Shown: piece by piece, positions 7,166 to 11,007 of the stretch
Numbering within the stretch: position 1 is the stretch's first letter
Layout of the letters: each line of letters opens with the position of its first letter
Assembly: GCA_944393305.1 (NCBI GenBank)
Contig: CALXZS010000026.1
Location: 1-11,007 of the forward strand
DNA length: 11,007 nucleotides
Direction: 5' to 3'
Source: an uncultured Clostridia bacterium
GTDB lineage: Bacteria; Bacillota; Clostridia; TANB77; CAG-508
Notes under the pieces: model-generated
Told to the model about the DNA's origin: nothing
Seen by the model: the letters and a program-made list of their open reading frames with translations, nothing else
Databases searched by the model: none
Position numbers and translations under genes: made by a program

Positions 7166-7186
7166 CGTCCATGGTCACGTATTGTA

Positions 7187-7216
7187 TTGCTTAGAGTATT
7201 TTTTTATTTTTATATT
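7187..7216 (+). promoter_or_regulatory. Possible promoter of the nuclease/WYL operon
   Basis: TTGCTT (7187-7192), an 18-bp spacer, then TATATT (7211-7216), giving a start near 7223 and a leader of about 40 bases. The alternative -10 TAGAAT (7239-7244) would place the start on the ribosome site and is less likely. It is divergent from the minus-strand promoter. Confidence 0.4.
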
Positions 7217-7237
7217 TACTTTTTAAATCATTTTAAG

Positions 7238-7247
7238 TTAGAATAGT
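7238..7247 (+). repeat. Copy 2 of the 10-bp element TTAGAATAGT
   Basis: Exact match, in inverted orientation, to the element at 7128-7137. It lies between the predicted plus-strand start and the ribosome site (AGGTGA, 7251-7256) of the DUF2779 gene. Such a position would suit a repressor encoded in the same operon, for example the WYL protein (inference). Confidence 0.4.
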
Positions 7248-7262
7248 ATTAGGTGAATATTT

Positions 7263-8753
7263 ATGATAGAAAATTTATCAAAATCAAAATATTGTAAAGG
7301 AGTTCAATGTCATAAAATATTATGGCTTGACAAATATAAACCAGAAACTAAAGTAGAAACTGCTAGAAAATCTGTTTTAGAAAATGGTACTAAAGTAGGA
7401 CTTTTGGCAAAAGGTTTATTAGGAAAATATATAGATGTGCCTTATAACAAAGACCTTTCTATAATGATAAATATAACTAATGAATTAATGAAAGAAAAGC
7501 CTAATATAATAACAGAAGCATCTTTTGAATATAATCATAATTTTTGTAGTGTGGATATTTTAAAGAATGACTTAGATGGTGTAGAGTTGTATGAAGTAAA
7601 AAGTTCTACAGATATATCAAATATTTATATAGATGATATTTCTTATCAGTATTATGTTTTAACTAAATTAAACTTAAATGTAAAAAAAGCTTGCCTTGTT
7701 TATATAAATAAAGACTACATAAGATATGGCGAATTAGATATTCATCAGTTATTTCACATTGAAGATGTAACTAATATTGTTCAATCTAATTTAAAAAATG
7801 TGGAAGCAAATATTGAAAGTATAAATGATTTTATGAATACTTATGGGCAAAATAATGAGCCCAATATTAAATTAGGCAATTATTGTTTTAAGCCTTATCT
7901 ATGTAATTACTGGAATTATTGTTCAAAAGATTTGCCTCATCAAAATGTTTTTGATATTGTAAGAATGCATTATTCCAAGAAACTTGATTATTATAATTCT
8001 AATGTAATAAGTTTTGAAGATTTAAGCAAACAAGATATGAATAAAACTTATTTGGAACAAATAGATTTTGAATTAAACAATTTAAAACCTAAAATTAATA
8101 AGGATGCTATTAAAAAAATTATGGATTCTCTTGTTTATCCATTATACTTTATAGATTTTGAGACATTTCAGCTAGCTGTTCCTGAATATGATGGAACCAA
8201 ACCTTATCAACAGCTTCCATTTCAATATTCACTACATATTATTAAAGATGAGAGTTCTAAAGTAAAACATAAAGAATTTTTAGCTGAGATAGATGATAAA
8301 GATTTTATTAGGCATTTTGCTGAAAGCATGATTAAAGACATTCCTGACAATGGTAGTGTTATTATATATAATAAAAGTTTTGAACCTGCAAGATTAAACG
8401 AAATTGCTAGAATGTACCCTGATCTAGCTGATGAACTTCAAAGAATAATTAGTCAAATGGTTGATTTTTTAGAGCCATTTAAAAGCAGAGATTTTTATAT
8501 GAAAGAATTTGAAGGTTCAGCATCTATAAAGAAAGTTCTTCCTGCTTTATACCCTAATGATTCTGATTTAGACTATCATGCTCTACCTGTTGTACATAAT
8601 GGTGAAGAAGCCTCAGATACTTTTTTAAGCCTAAGAGGTAAAAGTAGAGAGGAACAAGAAAAATTACGAAATGGTCTTTTGGTTTATTGCAAGTTAGATA
8701 CTTTGGCTATGGTTAAAATATGGCAAAAATTTAAGGAAATATTGGAGGAATAG
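7263..8753 (+). CDS. DUF2779 protein: Cas4-like nuclease fused to DEDD/RNase H-like exonuclease domain
   Basis: The 496 residues are a usual length for a full DUF2779 protein. ATG 7263 has AGGTGA six bases upstream. The N-terminal half (about 5-225) looks like a Cas4/RecB-type PD-(D/E)XK nuclease: E85, D98 (VDIL), E111-V-K113 (EVKSS) and Q129 in a QxxxY-type position. One Cys (C16 in VQCHK) comes before the nuclease core and three after it (C208, C214, C220), the spacing used by Cas4 and AddB for a 4Fe-4S cluster. The C-terminal DUF2779 half (about 293-494) has DEDD-like motifs: DFETF (298-302), IIYNKSFE (367-374), MVDFLEPF (399-406), GSASIKKVLPAL (418-429) and YCKLDTLAM (475-483). All probable catalytic residues are present, so both domains may cut nucleic acid. 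The protein is cytoplasmic. It is the first gene of a plus-strand operon with a second nuclease and a WYL regulator, three bases before the next start. The biological role is not known to me; defence is inferred from context. Confidence 0.9.
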   Translation: MIENLSKSKYCKGVQCHKILWLDKYKPETKVETARKSVLENGTKVGLLAKGLLGKYIDVPYNKDLSIMINITNELMKEKPNIITEASFEYNHNFCSVDILKNDLDGVELYEVKSSTDISNIYIDDISYQYYVLTKLNLNVKKACLVYINKDYIRYGELDIHQLFHIEDVTNIVQSNLKNVEANIESINDFMNTYGQNNEPNIKLGNYCFKPYLCNYWNYCSKDLPHQNVFDIVRMHYSKKLDYYNSNVISFEDLSKQDMNKTYLEQIDFELNNLKPKINKDAIKKIMDSLVYPLYFIDFETFQLAVPEYDGTKPYQQLPFQYSLHIIKDESSKVKHKEFLAEIDDKDFIRHFAESMIKDIPDNGSVIIYNKSFEPARLNEIARMYPDLADELQRIISQMVDFLEPFKSRDFYMKEFEGSASIKKVLPALYPNDSDLDYHALPVVHNGEEASDTFLSLRGKSREEQEKLRNGLLVYCKLDTLAMVKIWQKFKEILEE

Positions 8754-8756
8754 TGT

Positions 8757-10394
8757 ATGAGTAATAATAAGGAAAAAGAAGATAATAGAAAAGAAGCAAT
8801 TTTAATTAATAAAATGTATACTGGCAGTTATTTAAGTAATAGTAATACTGGGCACGAAACAATTAATTTTTTAAAGGCTGATGATGGTTCTAAATATATA
8901 TATATAACTCCTTATGGAGATTATAATAATAGAGATTACAAAATCAAATATGTATTATTGACAGGTCCTCAAATAAATAAACAATATCAAATAATTGCTA
9001 TGGTTGAAGTTGAGGACAATGATAAATATCAGGATAATGATTACAGCTATCATAACCTTTTAATTAAGTTAAAAGGTGAAAAGAAAAATCTAAAAGATAA
9101 TCTAATATCTTATAATAAAAAATTGAAAATTCATGAAAGGCAAGCTCAAAATTTAAAATATGGTGGCCAATATTTATACGACATTTTTAAAGACAATAAA
9201 GGTAATGATACCGCAATATATGCTACTTTTAAAGTTAATAATATATATATACCTAAAGAAGACATTATAGTTAGATTAAATGATGATGAAAAAGGAATAT
9301 ATATAAAAGGTAAAAAGAAATTTTCAATAAACCTTACATTAGGTCAAAGAGGCATTAAATATATAGAAGATAATGATTACAAAAATTTAAAAAAATATCT
9401 TGAATTATCTAAATTATCCAAATTATGGGATAGTCCATATAATACTCCAAAAGCAGTAAGTACTGAAGATTCATCTAACAATAACGACAATTTTAGTTTT
9501 ATAAATTTAATACATGGTGAAAATAATGAGTATGCCTACAGCAGTATGCTTGCATATTACTTTGCTCTTGAATCTAATGGTCGTTTATTATTTCAAGAAT
9601 TTTTTAATGATAAATTTCCTGATAATAATATAGAATTCATTAATGTATTTCAAGAACACTATCTTCCTAATAGAAGCAGACCTGATATAGTTTTTGAGGG
9701 AAAAAATGAAAATGGACAAGTAATAATTGAAAATAAGATCAAATCTGGCATAAATGGTAAACAATTAACTAAATATAAAAAAGGATTAATTTTTGTCCCT
9801 AATTATAATGAAAATTTAATAAAAAATAATCCTGAATTTATAAACAATAATTCGAATTTTAAAATTATAACATATAGGGAATTACTAGATTTTTTTGAAG
9901 ATTCCAAAATTTCTAACTATTTAGAAAAAAAACCAAACGCCAAGAAATATTTTGAAGATTTTAAAAGTGCATTAAGAATTCAATCTAGAGATAAAGGCGA
10001 AATTGAAATTAATAAATTTAATCTTCTCTTATCAAAAACTAAAAAAAATAATTACCAAGTTTATGTGCTTAAAATACCTACTAACAGTAAGAAATTTAAA
10101 TACAAGTATTTTGTTGGTGTTTCAAATTATTTTTCTGCACATGAGGAAGAAATTAAAAAATTTTTAAACTCCAAGAACCCAAAGCAAGTAAACAATATTT
10201 CACCCAATATGGAAGAATTAAAAAATATTAAATATTTGCGAAACGCCTTTAAATTAAAAGAATATATTGATGGCAGAATTAAGAGTAACAATAAAATTGA
10301 CTTAGATAAAAATGACTTGCAAAAATTATTAGATAAAACCTATATGCAAGCATTAAAAGAACAATCAATTAGCAGTAGTGAAAATAAAGATTAA
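8757..10394 (+). CDS. PD-(D/E)XK nuclease with an unidentified N-terminal domain
   Basis: ATG 8757 is preceded by GGAGG (8744-8748) inside the end of the DUF2779 gene, and only three bases separate the two frames. The nuclease core is at about 245-345: E258 in a NEYAYSSMLAYYF helix, D310 (RPDIVF), E325-N-K327 (VIIENKIKS) and Q336 (QLTKY). This is the pattern of the PD-(D/E)XK families often found in phage-defence and mobile regions. Residues 15-90 form a separate domain with TGHETINFLKADDGSKYIYI (31-50), a PYG motif and a strand at 64-70. I recall similar N-termini on other accessory proteins but cannot name the fold; a small-ligand or modified-DNA sensor is possible. Residues 100-135 are Lys-rich helix, and 420-545 is a basic C-terminal region (YKYFVGVSNYF at 449-459). 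No signal peptide or membrane segment is visible. It probably acts together with the DUF2779 nuclease and is controlled by the WYL protein downstream. Confidence 0.8.
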   Translation: MSNNKEKEDNRKEAILINKMYTGSYLSNSNTGHETINFLKADDGSKYIYITPYGDYNNRDYKIKYVLLTGPQINKQYQIIAMVEVEDNDKYQDNDYSYHNLLIKLKGEKKNLKDNLISYNKKLKIHERQAQNLKYGGQYLYDIFKDNKGNDTAIYATFKVNNIYIPKEDIIVRLNDDEKGIYIKGKKKFSINLTLGQRGIKYIEDNDYKNLKKYLELSKLSKLWDSPYNTPKAVSTEDSSNNNDNFSFINLIHGENNEYAYSSMLAYYFALESNGRLLFQEFFNDKFPDNNIEFINVFQEHYLPNRSRPDIVFEGKNENGQVIIENKIKSGINGKQLTKYKKGLIFVPNYNENLIKNNPEFINNNSNFKIITYRELLDFFEDSKISNYLEKKPNAKKYFEDFKSALRIQSRDKGEIEINKFNLLLSKTKKNNYQVYVLKIPTNSKKFKYKYFVGVSNYFSAHEEEIKKFLNSKNPKQVNNISPNMEELKNIKYLRNAFKLKEYIDGRIKSNNKIDLDKNDLQKLLDKTYMQALKEQSISSSENKD

Positions 10395-10422
10395 TACATA
10401 AAAACAAATGAAAGGACACACT

Positions 10423-11007
10423 ATGGATTTATATAAAAGAAATGGAAATATATTATATATCTTAAATGTATTAAAAAAATATACTGATGCTGACCATATT
10501 TTATCTATTTCTATGTTAAAAGAAAAAATCAAAGAAGAATATGATCAAGACATTGATTCAAGAACTATTCGTAGAATTATCAATTTATTAAAAGAAGAAT
10601 TTGGCTATGACATAAGTACTTATAATGATAATAACAAAGGCTACTATATTTCTAATGACCCTGAAACTGATTTTGAACCCGGAGAAATACGAGCTATAAT
10701 TGATACTTTTAGCTATTCAAGTTTTATAGAGACAAATTTAGCAAATGGAATAATTAATAAATGTAGAAAATTGCAAAATGTTTATGAAAATGAAAAGATA
10801 AAAAATTATAAAGTCTATTCTCCTAAAGGTACAACTAATAATGCAGAAGTTATTAAAAATATAGAAGATATTTCAAACAGTATTGTTAATAAAAATAAAA
10901 TTTATTTTGAGTATTGGAAGTATTGTATAGTTGGAGATAAAATTCAAAAAGAAATTGTTAGCAAACCTGTTGTATCTCCTTATGCTATTGTTTATGATAA
11001 ACAACAG
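10423..11007 (+). CDS. WYL-domain transcriptional regulator, 3' end beyond the window
   Basis: The frame is open for 195 codons to the last base. ATG 10423 has AAAGGA (10411-10416) six bases upstream; an in-frame ATG at 10408 lies before that site and is less likely. The N-terminal winged helix-turn-helix (about 6-75) has the recognition segment DSRTIRRIINLLKEEFGYDI (45-64) and a wing ending in KGYYIS. A linker follows with EPGEIRAIID (85-94). The WYL domain begins near 145, and its typical strand SKPVVSPYAIVYD (180-192) is reached just before the cut; the WYL tripeptide itself lies outside. WYL proteins bind ligands, often nucleotides or nucleic acids, and several repress phage-defence operons (for example BrxR/CapW-type regulators). 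The gap of 28 bases to the nuclease gene suggests co-transcription and possible autoregulation of this operon. Confidence 0.9.
   Translation, partial: MDLYKRNGNILYILNVLKKYTDADHILSISMLKEKIKEEYDQDIDSRTIRRIINLLKEEFGYDISTYNDNNKGYYISNDPETDFEPGEIRAIIDTFSYSSFIETNLANGIINKCRKLQNVYENEKIKNYKVYSPKGTTNNAEVIKNIEDISNSIVNKNKIYFEYWKYCIVGDKIQKEIVSKPVVSPYAIVYDKQQ

Noticed and set aside
7165..7180. GC-richer ACGT-CCATGGTC-ACGT patch as an operator
   Set aside because: Outside the CCATGG centre the arms mismatch, so the symmetry is weak; it overlaps the minus-strand -35 edge but I cannot support a site.
1..11007. CRISPR array or insertion sequence
   Set aside because: No regularly spaced repeats, terminal inverted repeats or transposase motifs are visible on either strand.

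Overview
This is an 11 kb window of very AT-rich DNA. Arg codons are mostly AGA, Shine-Dalgarno (SD) sites are strong, and one protein is clearly of the PolC type (the Gram-positive/Mollicutes DNA polymerase III alpha). A low-GC Firmicutes or related Tenericutes genome is therefore likely, and the gene content looks accessory rather than core. No integrase, transposase, rRNA, CRISPR array or complete tRNA is visible.

Left part (1-2320). Bases 1-19 may be the last bases of a proline-type tRNA, followed at once by a rho-independent terminator. A plus-strand gene (140-2206) then encodes a 688-residue protein I cannot name. It is built from repeated small beta-barrel-like and tudor-like modules joined by coiled coil. 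A bidirectional terminator (2271-2314) separates it from the convergent minus-strand operon.

Middle part (7078 down to 2386, minus strand). Five tightly packed genes follow one good promoter (TTGATG, 17 bp, TATAAT). In order they are: a DnaB-fold ATPase whose Walker A lysine motif is gone; a 137-residue protein with a CxxC; a Trp-rich 107-residue protein; a complete ADP-ribosylglycohydrolase; and a small PolC-like polymerase. The polymerase lacks the proofreading exonuclease, the zinc insertion and the C-terminal clamp-binding part, and it carries an apparent 1-base frameshift near its start. Two reduced replication enzymes next to an ADP-ribose-removing enzyme suggest a reworked phage or mobile-element replication module, not a housekeeping locus.

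Right part (7263-11007, plus strand, divergent). Three genes form an apparent operon. The first is a DUF2779 protein, in which a Cas4-like PD-(D/E)XK domain with a four-cysteine (Fe-S type) pattern is fused to a DEDD/RNase H-like exonuclease domain. The second is a PD-(D/E)XK nuclease with an unidentified N-terminal domain. The third is a WYL-domain transcriptional regulator cut off by the window end. Two nucleases plus a WYL regulator is a typical composition for an anti-phage defence cassette, and I regard this as the best candidate for an undescribed system here. The 184-bp divergent promoter region holds a 10-bp element present once in each orientation and a perfect 17-bp palindrome, both plausible operators for such a regulator.
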